64,000 nucleotides of DNA, taken from Acetobacter farinalis (GTDB lineage Bacteria > Pseudomonadota > Alphaproteobacteria > Acetobacterales > Acetobacteraceae). Positions 25,427 through 33,781 of this stretch are shown here, in pieces. Below the pieces are notes generated by a model. That model was not told the DNA's origin. It did not search any database and was given only the letters and a program-made list of their open reading frames with translations. How positions within the stretch are numbered: the stretch's first letter is position 1; every line of letters starts with the position of its first letter. The position numbers were made by a program, and so were the translations under genes. The stretch covers positions 255,232-319,231 of the forward strand of contig NZ_JAPIUX010000002.1 in the NCBI RefSeq assembly GCF_026240015.1. Reading direction: 5' to 3'.

Positions 25427-26821
25427 TCAGCGGGGGGCCTGCGGTCTGTCTGTTGCGTCAAAACGCAGGGGCTCACCCAGCGCCTGCTCGGCCAGAGTGC
25501 CTTCCCACATCACCTGATGGCCACGGATCACGGTGCCAACGGGGCGGCCCGTAAGCGTCTGCCCCGTAAAGGGAGACCAGCCACAGCGGGAGGCCAGCCA
25601 GCTTTGCTCGATGGTCCAGCGGGATTTGAGATCCACAATGGAGAAATCGGCATCATACCCCACGGCAATGCGGCCCTTGCGCACCAGCCCGAACAGGCGC
25701 TGCGGCCCGGCGGAGGTCATGTCCACCAGGCGGCGCAGGCTCAGGCGGTTGTGGGCCACATGGTCCAGCATCAGCGGCAGCATGGTCTGCACGCCCGGCA
25801 TGCCGGAGGGGGAAGCCGGATAGGGTTTTCCCTTGGCGGCAAGGGAGTGGGGGGCGTGGTCTGAACCGATGATATCCGGCATACCCTGGCTGACCCAGTG
25901 CCACAGGCCATCACGATGCGCGCCGGAGCGGATGGGCGGGTTCATCTGCGCCAGTGTGCCCAGACGGGCATAAGCCTCTTCCCCGGCCAGTGTCAGGTGC
26001 TGGGGGGTGACTTCGCAGGAAGCGATATCGCGATGCGCGGAAATCAGGGCCAGTTCCGCAGGTGTTGTCACATGCAGGATGTGCACGCGCCGCCCGGTCT
26101 TGCGGGCCAGATGCAGGGCACGGGTGGTGGCGCGCAGGGCGGTTTCATCATCACGCCAGACAGGGTGGGAGGCGGGGTCTCCTTCCACGCGGTAGTCCAG
26201 ACGCTCCTTCAGGCGGGTTTCATCTTCCGCATGAATGGCCACGCGGCGCATGCCTGAACGCAGGACGCGCTCCAGCATGTCATCCTCCGAAATCAGCAGG
26301 CTGCCGGTGGAAGACCCCATGAAAACCTTGATGCCTGCGGTGCCGGGCAGCTTTTCAAGCTCACCGCACTGGTCTGCATTGTCCACGGTGGCGCCCACAT
26401 AAAAGGCGTGGTCGCACCACATGCGGTGTTTCGCGCGGGCAAGCTTGTGGGCCACGGCGTCCGGCGTGGCTGTGGGCGGGCGGGTGTTGGGCATTTCAAA
26501 CACGCCGGTCACGCCGCCCAGAACGGCGGCGCGGCTGCCGGTTTCGAGGTCTTCATTTTCCTCGGCACCCGGTTCACGGAAATGGACCTGCGTATCAATC
26601 ACGCCGGGCAGGATGGTCAGGCCCGTGCAGTCCAGCGTGCGGGCGGCATCGGCCTGCCCGCCAATGGCGGCAATCAGCCCATCCCGCACATAGACATCCG
26701 TTTGCACGGTGGCATCAGGCAGCACCACGGTGCCGCCTTTCAGAACCAGATCGTAAGACCCGCGGGCGTGAGCGGCAACGCTGCCCGGCGTGGTGCTGGA
26801 TGAGGGAGGGGTGGAGGGCAT
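25427..26821 (-). CDS. Dihydroorotase-type amidohydrolase
   Basis: This 464-residue cyclic amidohydrolase is probably a dihydroorotase of pyrimidine synthesis. Visible are LPGVIDTQVHFREPGAEENEDL, TGVFEMPNTRPP, the likely carboxylated lysine in GIKVFMGSSTGSLL, metal histidines in AIHAEDE and VHILHVTT, and the catalytic SDHAPH with SGMPGVQTMLPLML. The usual D-x-H-x-H metal motif reads D-T-Q-V-H here, a variant known in part of the family. A hydantoinase or allantoinase-like activity is less likely, since MPNT and the SDHAPH context favour dihydroorotase. It starts at ATG 26821 and is followed 3 nt later by the Hsp70-like gene. No other pyrimidine genes are nearby. Confidence 0.82.
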   Translation of the reverse strand: MPSTPPSSSTTPGSVAAHARGSYDLVLKGGTVVLPDATVQTDVYVRDGLIAAIGGQADAARTLDCTGLTILPGVIDTQVHFREPGAEENEDLETGSRAAVLGGVTGVFEMPNTRPPTATPDAVAHKLARAKHRMWCDHAFYVGATVDNADQCGELEKLPGTAGIKVFMGSSTGSLLISEDDMLERVLRSGMRRVAIHAEDETRLKERLDYRVEGDPASHPVWRDDETALRATTRALHLARKTGRRVHILHVTTPAELALISAHRDIASCEVTPQHLTLAGEEAYARLGTLAQMNPPIRSGAHRDGLWHWVSQGMPDIIGSDHAPHSLAAKGKPYPASPSGMPGVQTMLPLMLDHVAHNRLSLRRLVDMTSAGPQRLFGLVRKGRIAVGYDADFSIVDLKSRWTIEQSWLASRCGWSPFTGQTLTGRPVGTVIRGHQVMWEGTLAEQALGEPLRFDATDRPQAPR

Positions 26822-26885
26822 GGCGGTTTTTCCTGTTCTGGCGGCTGAAAGAGGGAACGGCGGGGAAAAAACGGGCGGAAGAGAA

Positions 26886-26905
26886 CGGGCGGCGCGGGCC
26901 GCCCG
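26886..26905 (-). terminator. Hairpin after the glutathione reductase gene
   Basis: CGGGCGGC pairs with GCCGCCCG around a 4-nt loop, just past the gor stop on the minus strand. A T- and C-rich stretch follows, with T6 about 10 nt further on. It is a plausible terminator without an immediate T tract. Confidence 0.4.
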
Positions 26906-26911
26906 GAAGGG

Positions 26912-28321
26912 TCAGGGGGCTTCAGGGGCGGCGGCAGGCGTTTCCCGCGTGCGGGTGCGCAGTGTCACCAGTTCCTCGGCGGAGGTGGGGTGAATGCCGA
27001 TGGTGCGGTCAAAATCCTGCTTGGTCAGACCGGCGGTAACGGCCACGGCCACCCCCTGAAGCATTTCCGGGGCATCATCCCCCAGAATATGCGCGCCCAC
27101 CACTTTCTGGCTGTCCTGCTGCACAACCAGCTTCATGACGGTCTTGCGGTCCTTGCGGCCACTCAGCGTGTGGCGCATGGGGGTAAAGCGCGTGAGGTAG
27201 ATATCCACCGCGCCATGATGGGTGGCTTCCTCCTCCGTCAGGCCCACGGAAGCCAGCGGGGGGGAGAAGAAGACGGCCTTGGGCGTGGTGTCGAACGCCC
27301 ATTCCCGCGCCGGGGCGGTGCCGAACAGGCGGTCGGCCAGAGTATGGCCCTCGGCAATGGCAACCGGGGTCAGGTTGAGCCGGTCTGTCACATCCCCGAT
27401 GGCATAGATGCCGGGTTCCGTGGTCTGGCTGCCGGAATCCACCGTGATCTGCCCGTGTTTGCCAACCGTAACGCCGGTGTGCTCAAGCCCGAGCCGTTCG
27501 ATCTTGGGTTTTCTGCCGGTGGCGAAAAACACGCAATCGGCCTCAAGCGTGCGCCCGTTATCCAGCGTGACCGTATAGGTCTCGCCCTCTTTGCTCACAC
27601 GGGTGGGGGAGGTGTGCGGATGCTGCGTAATGCCGCGCACGGTAATGGCCTCCGCCATGGCGGCGCGCATATCCTCATCAAAGCCGCGCAGGGGGAGCGG
27701 CTGCCGGTAGACCAGATCCACCTGAGACCCCAGCCCGGCGAAAATTCCGGCAAATTCAAGCCCGATATAGCCGCTGCCCACAATCACCACGCGCTGGGGG
27801 CGGGCGGGCAGGTGGAAGGCCTCATCAGACGTAATGGCGAACTCAGCTCCCGGAATATCCGGGCGCACAGATGTTGAGCCGGTGGCGATCACAATGGTTT
27901 TCGCGGTTACGGTGCGGGGCGCTTCATCCGGGGCGAGGGGTGAGGCTTCAATCCGCACGGTATGGGCATCAACAAACCGGGCATGGCCTGTCAGCAGGGT
28001 GATGCCTGCTTTCTCCAGCATGGAGACATAAATGCCGTTGAGGCGGGTAATTTCCTTGTCCTTGGCGGCAATCAGGGTGGACCAGTCATGCGTGCCACGG
28101 GTGGAGGACCAGCCGAAGGCGTGGCTGTCTTCCACCATATCGCCATACTCGCTGGCCTGAACCATGAGCTTTTTGGGCACGCAGCCCAGATTGACGCAGG
28201 TGCCGCCCCAGTGGCGGCTTTCCACCACAGCCACACGGGCCCCGTGCCCTGCGGCAATACGGGCGCAGCGCACCCCGCCGGAACCGGCTCCGATGACAAG
28301 AAGATCAAACTCATGCGTCAT
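26912..28321 (-). CDS. gor: Glutathione-disulfide reductase
   Basis: This 469-residue flavoprotein reduces oxidised glutathione with NADPH. The N-terminal FAD motif VIGAGSGGVRCARIAAGHGA is at about 8-27, the redox disulfide in GGTCVNLGCVPKKLM at about 39-53, the NAD(P)-binding VIVGSGYIGLEFAGIFAGLG near 175, YAIGDVTDRLNLTPVAIAEG near 305, and the C-terminal HPTSAEELVTLR with the active-site histidine-glutamate pair. The early SGGVRCAR (in place of SGG...A) is the glutathione reductase form rather than the lipoamide dehydrogenase form. It is downstream of the ferredoxin-NADP reductase on the same strand with a 64-nt gap, so both may share NADPH-linked redox control. Confidence 0.95.
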   Translation of the reverse strand: MTHEFDLLVIGAGSGGVRCARIAAGHGARVAVVESRHWGGTCVNLGCVPKKLMVQASEYGDMVEDSHAFGWSSTRGTHDWSTLIAAKDKEITRLNGIYVSMLEKAGITLLTGHARFVDAHTVRIEASPLAPDEAPRTVTAKTIVIATGSTSVRPDIPGAEFAITSDEAFHLPARPQRVVIVGSGYIGLEFAGIFAGLGSQVDLVYRQPLPLRGFDEDMRAAMAEAITVRGITQHPHTSPTRVSKEGETYTVTLDNGRTLEADCVFFATGRKPKIERLGLEHTGVTVGKHGQITVDSGSQTTEPGIYAIGDVTDRLNLTPVAIAEGHTLADRLFGTAPAREWAFDTTPKAVFFSPPLASVGLTEEEATHHGAVDIYLTRFTPMRHTLSGRKDRKTVMKLVVQQDSQKVVGAHILGDDAPEMLQGVAVAVTAGLTKQDFDRTIGIHPTSAEELVTLRTRTRETPAAAPEAP

Positions 28322-28350
28322 GGCGCAGGCTCCGTTTCAGTAGTCAGGCG

Positions 28351-28372
28351 CTGGCGGCCCGAAGGCCGCCAG
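28351..28372 (-). terminator. Stable C(UUCG)G hairpin between ferredoxin-NADP reductase and gor
   Basis: On the minus strand, CTGGCGGCC pairs with GGCCGCCAG around TTCG, a 9-bp stem closed by the very stable C(UUCG)G tetraloop. There is no T tract. It sits 13 nt after the reductase stop and about 30 nt before gor, and may be a transcript-end stabiliser or a partial terminator that lowers gor read-through. Confidence 0.45.
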
Positions 28373-28385
28373 TCTCTGAAGGGTT

Positions 28386-29309
28386 TCAGCGTTCAGCGAA
28401 GGCTTTTTCCACAACATACGCGCCGGGTTTGGACATGTTGCCTTCATCAAACCCACGGGCCTGAAGCAGGGCTTCCGTATCCGCCAGCATTTCGGGTGAT
28501 CCGCAGATCATCACGCGGTCATGCTCGGGGTCCAGTTCCGGAATGTTCAGGTCCGTGAAGATCTTGCCGCTTTCGATCAACTTGGTGATGCGCTCCGTCA
28601 CTGCAAAGTCCTCACGCGTGACAGCCGGGTAGTAGAGCAGCTTGCCGGACACATCCTCACCCAGAAATTCGTGTTCGGGCAGTTCATGGCGGATGTGGTT
28701 GGCATAGGCCAGCTCACCGGAAATACGCACGGTGTGGCTGAGGATGACATGCTCGAACCGCTCATAGCAGTCCGGGTCCTTGATCAGGCTCATGAACGGG
28801 GCCAGACCGGTGCCGGTGGAGAGGAAATACAGGTTCCGGCCCGGACGCAGGTTGTCCAGCAGCAGCGTGCCGGTGGGCTTGCGGCCGATGAGAACCGTAT
28901 CCCCCACTTTCACGTGGCGCAGGCGGGAGGTCAGCGGGCCTTCCGGCACGGCAATGGAGAGGAACTCCATTTCATCCGCATAGTTGGGGGAGGCAATGGA
29001 GTAGGCACGCAGCAGGGGCTTGCCGTCCACTTCAATGCCGATCATGGCGAACTGCCCGTTTTCAAACCGCAGGCCGGGGTCACGCGTGGTGGTGAAGCTG
29101 AACAGGCGGTCCGTCCAGTGGTGTACGGTCAGCACCGTTGCCGGGTACAGGTGGCCGTATTCCTTGGTGGGGGAGGCAAGATGCCAGACACCGTCCTGGC
29201 CTTCTACCGGCAGAAGGCCTGTAGGCACTTCAGAGGCAGAGAGTTTGGGCAGGATGTCGGAAAAAGTTCCGGCTGATGGTGTTGGCGCGTCAGACATGGT
29301 CTCAGACAT
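28386..29309 (-). CDS. fpr: Ferredoxin--NADP reductase
   Basis: This FAD-containing reductase has about 307 residues. The core shows the FAD site LLRAYSIASPNYADEMEFLS (RAYS, about 157-160), GRKPTGTLLLDNLRPGRNLYFLSTGTGLAPFMSLI (NADP-binding GTGLAPF near 215), VILSHTVR, VMICGSPEMLADT and the C-terminal aromatic-poor tail GAYVVEKAFAER, the alphaproteobacterial FPR form that ends VEKAF. The start is set at MSETMSD (29309); a frame to 29516 adds 69 residues unlike the family, and another ATG at 29297 is possible. It transfers electrons between NADPH and ferredoxin or flavodoxin and could reduce the FdxA ferredoxin. The 5' side faces the helicase gene. Confidence 0.9.
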   Translation of the reverse strand: MSETMSDAPTPSAGTFSDILPKLSASEVPTGLLPVEGQDGVWHLASPTKEYGHLYPATVLTVHHWTDRLFSFTTTRDPGLRFENGQFAMIGIEVDGKPLLRAYSIASPNYADEMEFLSIAVPEGPLTSRLRHVKVGDTVLIGRKPTGTLLLDNLRPGRNLYFLSTGTGLAPFMSLIKDPDCYERFEHVILSHTVRISGELAYANHIRHELPEHEFLGEDVSGKLLYYPAVTREDFAVTERITKLIESGKIFTDLNIPELDPEHDRVMICGSPEMLADTEALLQARGFDEGNMSKPGAYVVEKAFAER

Positions 29310-29532
29310 GGGCAGCTTGTACTCCGCTTGCAGCAGATCGAGAGGATATGCCCCGTAGCCGGCCTGTTGTCCCGGTGCGGACTCTTGAACGGCACGAAGG
29401 CGTGCTTCTGGTCGTGGCGCGTTTCTAAGGGGCAAGAAAGCAGGACGCCAGTGCAAATTCATCACGCGTTGCTTTCTGGCAGCGCACGGGTGGTATTTTA
29501 TTGTCTCTCCAGGCATTGTTCAGCCGGTCCGG

Positions 29533-31926
29533 ATGCAGCATGAATACACCATGACATCCGAGACTTTTTCCTCCCCCGCCCGTGAAGCTTTTGCCCGTGT
29601 TTCGGCCCGTACCGGTCTGGCGGTTGAACCACGGGAAGAGCAGGACGTCCTGCGCCGCATCGCCCGTTCTCTGGAGCCGGGCGGGCGGGATATTGCGGAT
29701 GATGTCTTTCGTCTCATTTTGTGCACTGTCCGGCGCAAGAAGCGTGTCTCCCGCCTTGTGGACCTCACACGGCGCAGCGGGCGCATCTGGGTCTCCCGGG
29801 ATGAAATTGAAGAAGCCGTTGGCACGATAGAAGACCCCGAAGCGGATGATGCCGCGCTGGAACGCGCTCTGGCTCCCGTCTCCCGCGCGCGGCTGCGCGC
29901 CTGCGGCACCACGCCCCGCGCCGTGTTCGAGACCGTGCAGGCCGATCTGGTGGATACGGGGCGCGTGCTTTCCCCCGCCCAGACAGACCTGCTGCTGATG
30001 GCCATCGCGCGGGCGTTTGACCTGCCGGAGGGGGACCCGTTTCTGGATACCGCCCGCCGGGAGGAGTCGCAGCGGCAGAAGGTTGCCAGCACCATCGAGC
30101 GCACGGCACGGGAAAAGCGCGAGCAGGAAGAAGCCCGCCTCCGCACGTGGGAAGAAAGTCTGGTGCCGTTTCAGGAGGTGCCACGCCTCTTGCGGTGCTC
30201 CCATAAGGAAGCGCTGCGCTGGATTGCTGAAAATCGTCTGCCCGTGGCCCGAAAGGTGCTCGAATCGGGCGGGCGGGAGCGCTGGGAGTTTGACCCGGCA
30301 GAACTGGTTGCCCTGCGCGGCAAGCTGGGGGAATGGCGGAACGGTGGGGTTCCGGCCATTCCGGACGCCGGAGCAAAAGCGCCGGACATGGGGCGCAAGG
30401 TGGCCAATGCGGTGATTGCCCGCGTGGCGGCGCTGGACCGGTATGCCGCGCATTTCCGCACCGCACGGGCGCTCAACCGGCGCATTACCCTTGTCACGGG
30501 GCCGACCAACAGCGGGAAATCCTACACGGCGCTGAACGCGCTGGCTCAGGCGGAAAGCGGGCTGGCGCTCGCCCCCCTCCGCCTGCTGGCGCATGAATTC
30601 CGTGAGGCTCTGGCATCCCGCGGGGTTGAGGCCTCGCTTGCAACCGGGGAGGAGCGGATTGTGGTGCCGGGCAGCCGCCATCTGGCGGCCACGGTGGAAA
30701 TGTGCCCGTTCTATAATCCAGTCGATGTCGCCGTGATTGATGAAGCGCAGATGCTCTTTGACACGGATCGCGGCGCGGCATGGACGGCGGCCATCATGGG
30801 GGCTCCGGCCCGCCACCTGTATGTTCTGGGCGCGCCGGACTGTATTCCCATGGTGCGGCGCATTGCCGAACTGTGCGGAGACCCGCTGGATGAAATCTCG
30901 CTGGAGCGGAAAAGCCCGCTCAAACCTGCCTCCCAGCCCGTGCGGCTGCAGGACCTTCAGGCAGGGGATGCGCTGATTGCCTTCTCCCGGCGGGAGGTGC
31001 TGGACCTGCGCGCGGCCCTCATGCAGCACGGGCGGCGTGTGGCGGTGGTGTATGGCGCTCTCAGTCCGGAGGTGCGTCGGGCCGAGGCGCAGCGCTTCAA
31101 TTCCGGGGCTGCGGATATCCTGATTGCAACCGATGCCATTGGCATGGGGCTGAACCTGTCCATCAAGCGCGTTGTCTTTGCCTCGCTCAAGAAGTTTGAC
31201 GGCAAGGAGACGCGGGATCTTACGGTGCAGGAAGTCAAGCAGATTGGCGGTCGCGCCGGGCGGTATGGCAAGCATGAAGTGGGTGTGGTGTCTGTGCTGA
31301 GCGGTGCTGGCAGCCCGTCCTTCATCAGCCGGCAGCTTGCGGCGGACCCGGAAACGCCGGAGGACCTGCGTCCCTTCGTGCAGCCGGATGCGGATATCGT
31401 GAAGGCCGTGGCGGCGGAAATCGGCTCGGAAAGCCTGTATGGCGTTCTCTCCCGCATTCATCGCGCCGTGCTGCGCAAGGATGATCCGAATTACCGTCTG
31501 GCGGATATGGAGCAGGCCTTTGCCATTGCCTCCGCGCTGGAAGGGGTGGACGGGCTGGACCTCACCACGCGCTGGTCCTACGCCATGTGCCCGGTGGATG
31601 ATCGGGATAACGGCATCCGTCGTCTGGTGGGCTGGGCGGCGGACCATGCCGCGGGCCGCCGGGTGCTCCCGCCGGGCACGGGGCGGCTGCCGCCGAGCGA
31701 CCGCGCCAGCCGGGAAGAGCTGGAGCGGGCGGAAAAACGCCATAAGCGGCTGGTGGCGTGGCGCTGGCTGGCCCTGCGTTTTCCGGAATTCTACCCGGAC
31801 CGCGAAGAGGCCGAAGAGACCACGCGCCGCCTGAATGAATGGATTGAAAATGTTCTGCGCCAGCAGAGCCGCACACGCAGCGCGACACCGGGTGTAGCGC
31901 CGGGCCGAAGCGCCCGCAGGCGCTGA
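29533..31926 (+). CDS. Suv3-like helicase (second copy) with excisionase-like N-terminal domain
   Basis: This 797-residue protein has a helicase core of the Suv3 type starting near residue 318: motif I GPTNSGKS at 323-330, motif II DEAQ at 403-406, LYVLGAPDC, motif V ATDAIGMGLNLSIKRVVFASLKKFDG, motif VI QIGGRAGRYG. The 320-residue N-terminal region is unlike the first copy. It contains a segment at about 212-262 (FQEVPRLLRCSHKEALRWI, ENRLPVARKV, RWEFDPAEL) that has the pattern of an excisionase/MerR-like helix-turn-helix, preceded by a charged coiled segment (170-208). The C-terminal end is rich in arginine. The protein may be guided to nucleic acid by this domain. It is divergent from the ferredoxin reductase gene; the ATG at 29551 is an alternative start. 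Confidence 0.86.
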   Translation: MQHEYTMTSETFSSPAREAFARVSARTGLAVEPREEQDVLRRIARSLEPGGRDIADDVFRLILCTVRRKKRVSRLVDLTRRSGRIWVSRDEIEEAVGTIEDPEADDAALERALAPVSRARLRACGTTPRAVFETVQADLVDTGRVLSPAQTDLLLMAIARAFDLPEGDPFLDTARREESQRQKVASTIERTAREKREQEEARLRTWEESLVPFQEVPRLLRCSHKEALRWIAENRLPVARKVLESGGRERWEFDPAELVALRGKLGEWRNGGVPAIPDAGAKAPDMGRKVANAVIARVAALDRYAAHFRTARALNRRITLVTGPTNSGKSYTALNALAQAESGLALAPLRLLAHEFREALASRGVEASLATGEERIVVPGSRHLAATVEMCPFYNPVDVAVIDEAQMLFDTDRGAAWTAAIMGAPARHLYVLGAPDCIPMVRRIAELCGDPLDEISLERKSPLKPASQPVRLQDLQAGDALIAFSRREVLDLRAALMQHGRRVAVVYGALSPEVRRAEAQRFNSGAADILIATDAIGMGLNLSIKRVVFASLKKFDGKETRDLTVQEVKQIGGRAGRYGKHEVGVVSVLSGAGSPSFISRQLAADPETPEDLRPFVQPDADIVKAVAAEIGSESLYGVLSRIHRAVLRKDDPNYRLADMEQAFAIASALEGVDGLDLTTRWSYAMCPVDDRDNGIRRLVGWAADHAAGRRVLPPGTGRLPPSDRASREELERAEKRHKRLVAWRWLALRFPEFYPDREEAEETTRRLNEWIENVLRQQSRTRSATPGVAPGRSARRR

Positions 31927-31932
31927 GCGGGC

Positions 31933-31946
31933 GGCCCTGCAGGGCC
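31933..31946. other. 14-bp perfect palindrome between convergent genes
   Basis: GGCCCTGCAGGGCC lies between the stops of the helicase and SDR genes. It has no T tract. It may help end both transcripts, but this is uncertain. Confidence 0.3.
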
Positions 31947-31963
31947 ACCCTTACGGGGTCAGT

Positions 31964-32923
31964 CTACCAGGCCACGCCAGTCAGACGCTCGGATACATCC
32001 CACAGGCGGGTGGCTGTGCTGATTTTCTGTGCGGCAGGCGGGACATGGGCCGGGCCGGGCGGACCGCGCCGTTCACCAGCCCCCTGCGGGCCGTAATAAT
32101 CCCCATCCCGCGCTGCCGGGGAGAGAGCCGCATAGAGCAGCGGCTCCGCGCCACGCGCGGCGGATTGCCCCATGATACGCAGGATAGCCGTGCCCACCAC
32201 CTGCTCCGCCTTGCCAACAGGGCCGGGCAGGGAGGACGCCGGGCCATTGGCGATGATGGAGGTGGAAGACCAGCCGGGGTGCGCTGCGCGGGAATGCAGG
32301 TTCCAGCCATTTTCTCCGGCCCGGCGGGCCAGTTCGCGCGCAAACAGCAGATTGGAGAGCTTGCTCTGCTGGTATGCCCCAAAGGGGCTGTAGCGGCGGC
32401 GGGACTGGAGGTCATCAAATTGTATGGCCCCTTTGCAGGCGGCCAGACTGGCAACGGTCACGACTGTGCCGCCGCCGGACGCGGCTTCCAGCAGCGGGCG
32501 CAGGCGGGTGGTGAGTGCGAAATGGCCCAGATGGTTGGTGCCAAACTGCATTTCAAATCCGTCAGCCGTTTCCTGCCTGCGGGAAAGGGCCATCACACCT
32601 GCATTGTTGACCAGCAGGTCCAGCGCACCAACACGGCTGGCGACATCCGCGGCGCAGGCGGCTACGGAGTTCAGGGAGGCCAGATCCAGAATCAGCAGTT
32701 CGGCTTCAGCATCCGGGTAGCGGGCGCGCAGGGCGGCCAGAGCGGCTTCACCCCGCCCGGCACTGCGCACGGGCAGCAGCAGGCGCGCACCCCGTGCGGC
32801 CAGACCACAGGCCACTTCAAACCCCAGACCGCTGTTTCCCCCGGTGACGAGAGCCACCCGGCCCTTCAGGGCAGGTTGACGGCTGGTGACAGACCAGTCC
32901 TGTTTGCCGGGTTTACCCATCAT
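31964..32923 (-). CDS. Short-chain dehydrogenase/reductase
   Basis: This 319-residue NAD(P)-dependent oxidoreductase has a classical SDR fold: VALVTGGNSGLGFEVACGLAARGARLLL (TGxxxGxG, about 25-52), ILDLASLNSV, LLVNNAGVM, catalytic serine in VVTVASLA, and the AYQQSKLSN motif with Y and K. The arginine in LPVRSAGRG after strand 2 suggests NADP. It resembles the retinol dehydrogenase/WW-oxidoreductase-like branch, but the substrate is unknown. Its start overlaps the end of the upstream DedA gene by 4 nt, so the two are co-transcribed. Confidence 0.88.
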   Translation of the reverse strand: MMGKPGKQDWSVTSRQPALKGRVALVTGGNSGLGFEVACGLAARGARLLLPVRSAGRGEAALAALRARYPDAEAELLILDLASLNSVAACAADVASRVGALDLLVNNAGVMALSRRQETADGFEMQFGTNHLGHFALTTRLRPLLEAASGGGTVVTVASLAACKGAIQFDDLQSRRRYSPFGAYQQSKLSNLLFARELARRAGENGWNLHSRAAHPGWSSTSIIANGPASSLPGPVGKAEQVVGTAILRIMGQSAARGAEPLLYAALSPAARDGDYYGPQGAGERRGPPGPAHVPPAAQKISTATRLWDVSERLTGVAW

Positions 32924-33522
32924 AACGGCGTAATCCGCAGGCGTTCGTCCTGTGCTGCTGCTGCCAAGGCTTCCTCCGTCAGACGGTTTTCGTTGCGTTT
33001 CAGGAAAAAGAATGAGGCGACGATAATGGTTGCGGCGGAAACCCCGAAGAGAATTCCCACCGGCCCGGAAAGCCGCAACACTTCATTTCCCAGAAGATAG
33101 GTGCAGATGGCGTATCCACCGGCCCAGCATACGCCACCCAGAGCATTGTGCCATAGGAACGTATGCCAGGGCATATGGTTCGCTCCGGCCAGCAGGGCGA
33201 CAAACATGCGCAGCACGGCAATAAAGCGCCCGAAAAACACAACGGACCCGCCATGTTTGAGAAACACATAGCGGCCCAGCAGCAGGCGGTTTGGCGTCAG
33301 GCCAAATCTCGGTCCGTATTTCTGCAAAAGCTTCAGGCCAAGCGCCCGTCCGATCAGATACCCGAAATTGTCCCCCATGACCGCCCCGACCACAGCCGCA
33401 ATCACCACGCCGCTGATATGCAGCTTGTGCGTGGTGGCGCAGAACAGGGCCCCGGTGATGATCAGGCTCTCTGCGGGCAGCGGAAGCCCCATGCTTTCAA
33501 GCATGACCACCACACCAATCAC
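32920..33522 (-). CDS. DedA-family membrane protein, N terminus probably longer
   Basis: This inner-membrane protein of the DedA/SNARE-associated family helps move undecaprenyl phosphate or phospholipids across the membrane in known members. Seen are MLESMGLPLPAESLIITGALF (the conserved E-P-P-E loop), GAVMGDNFGYLIGRALG, FFGRFIAVLRMFVALLAGANHMPWHTFLWHNALGG and a final helix. With the first usual start, the GTG at 33522, the protein has 200 residues and begins inside the conserved first segment. In-frame upstream codons up to a stop at 33664-33666 read LLHSLESIFSLHY, LDTLFSHYGYA and then the GTG, which looks like the real DedA N terminus, yet they contain no ATG, GTG or TTG. It overlaps the SDR gene by 4 nt. 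Confidence 0.85.
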   Translation of the reverse strand: MIGVVVMLESMGLPLPAESLIITGALFCATTHKLHISGVVIAAVVGAVMGDNFGYLIGRALGLKLLQKYGPRFGLTPNRLLLGRYVFLKHGGSVVFFGRFIAVLRMFVALLAGANHMPWHTFLWHNALGGVCWAGGYAICTYLLGNEVLRLSGPVGILFGVSAATIIVASFFFLKRNENRLTEEALAAAAQDERLRITPL

Positions 33523-33781
33523 GGCATAACCGTAATGGGAGAATAGTGTGTCCAGGTAATGCAGTGAAAAAATGGATTCGAGAGAGTGTAGCAGGACGAA
33601 AAATCCACTTCCGGTTGAGCATGCTTCAAAGGGAGGATGAGGAACAGCCTCCGTCGCACCCTGTCAAGCTTTGGCTTTGCCCGGTGTTTGAAATGGAGAC
33701 ACCCTTCTATACTGGCGTTTGTTCTGGAAACACCTGCCTGCCACGCGCCATATCCGCCCCAAGGCGCCAGCATTCAACCGT

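Noticed and set aside
29425..31743. 772-codon open frame on the minus strand
   Set aside because: Antisense to the second Suv3-like helicase; no motif, composition of a mirror frame.
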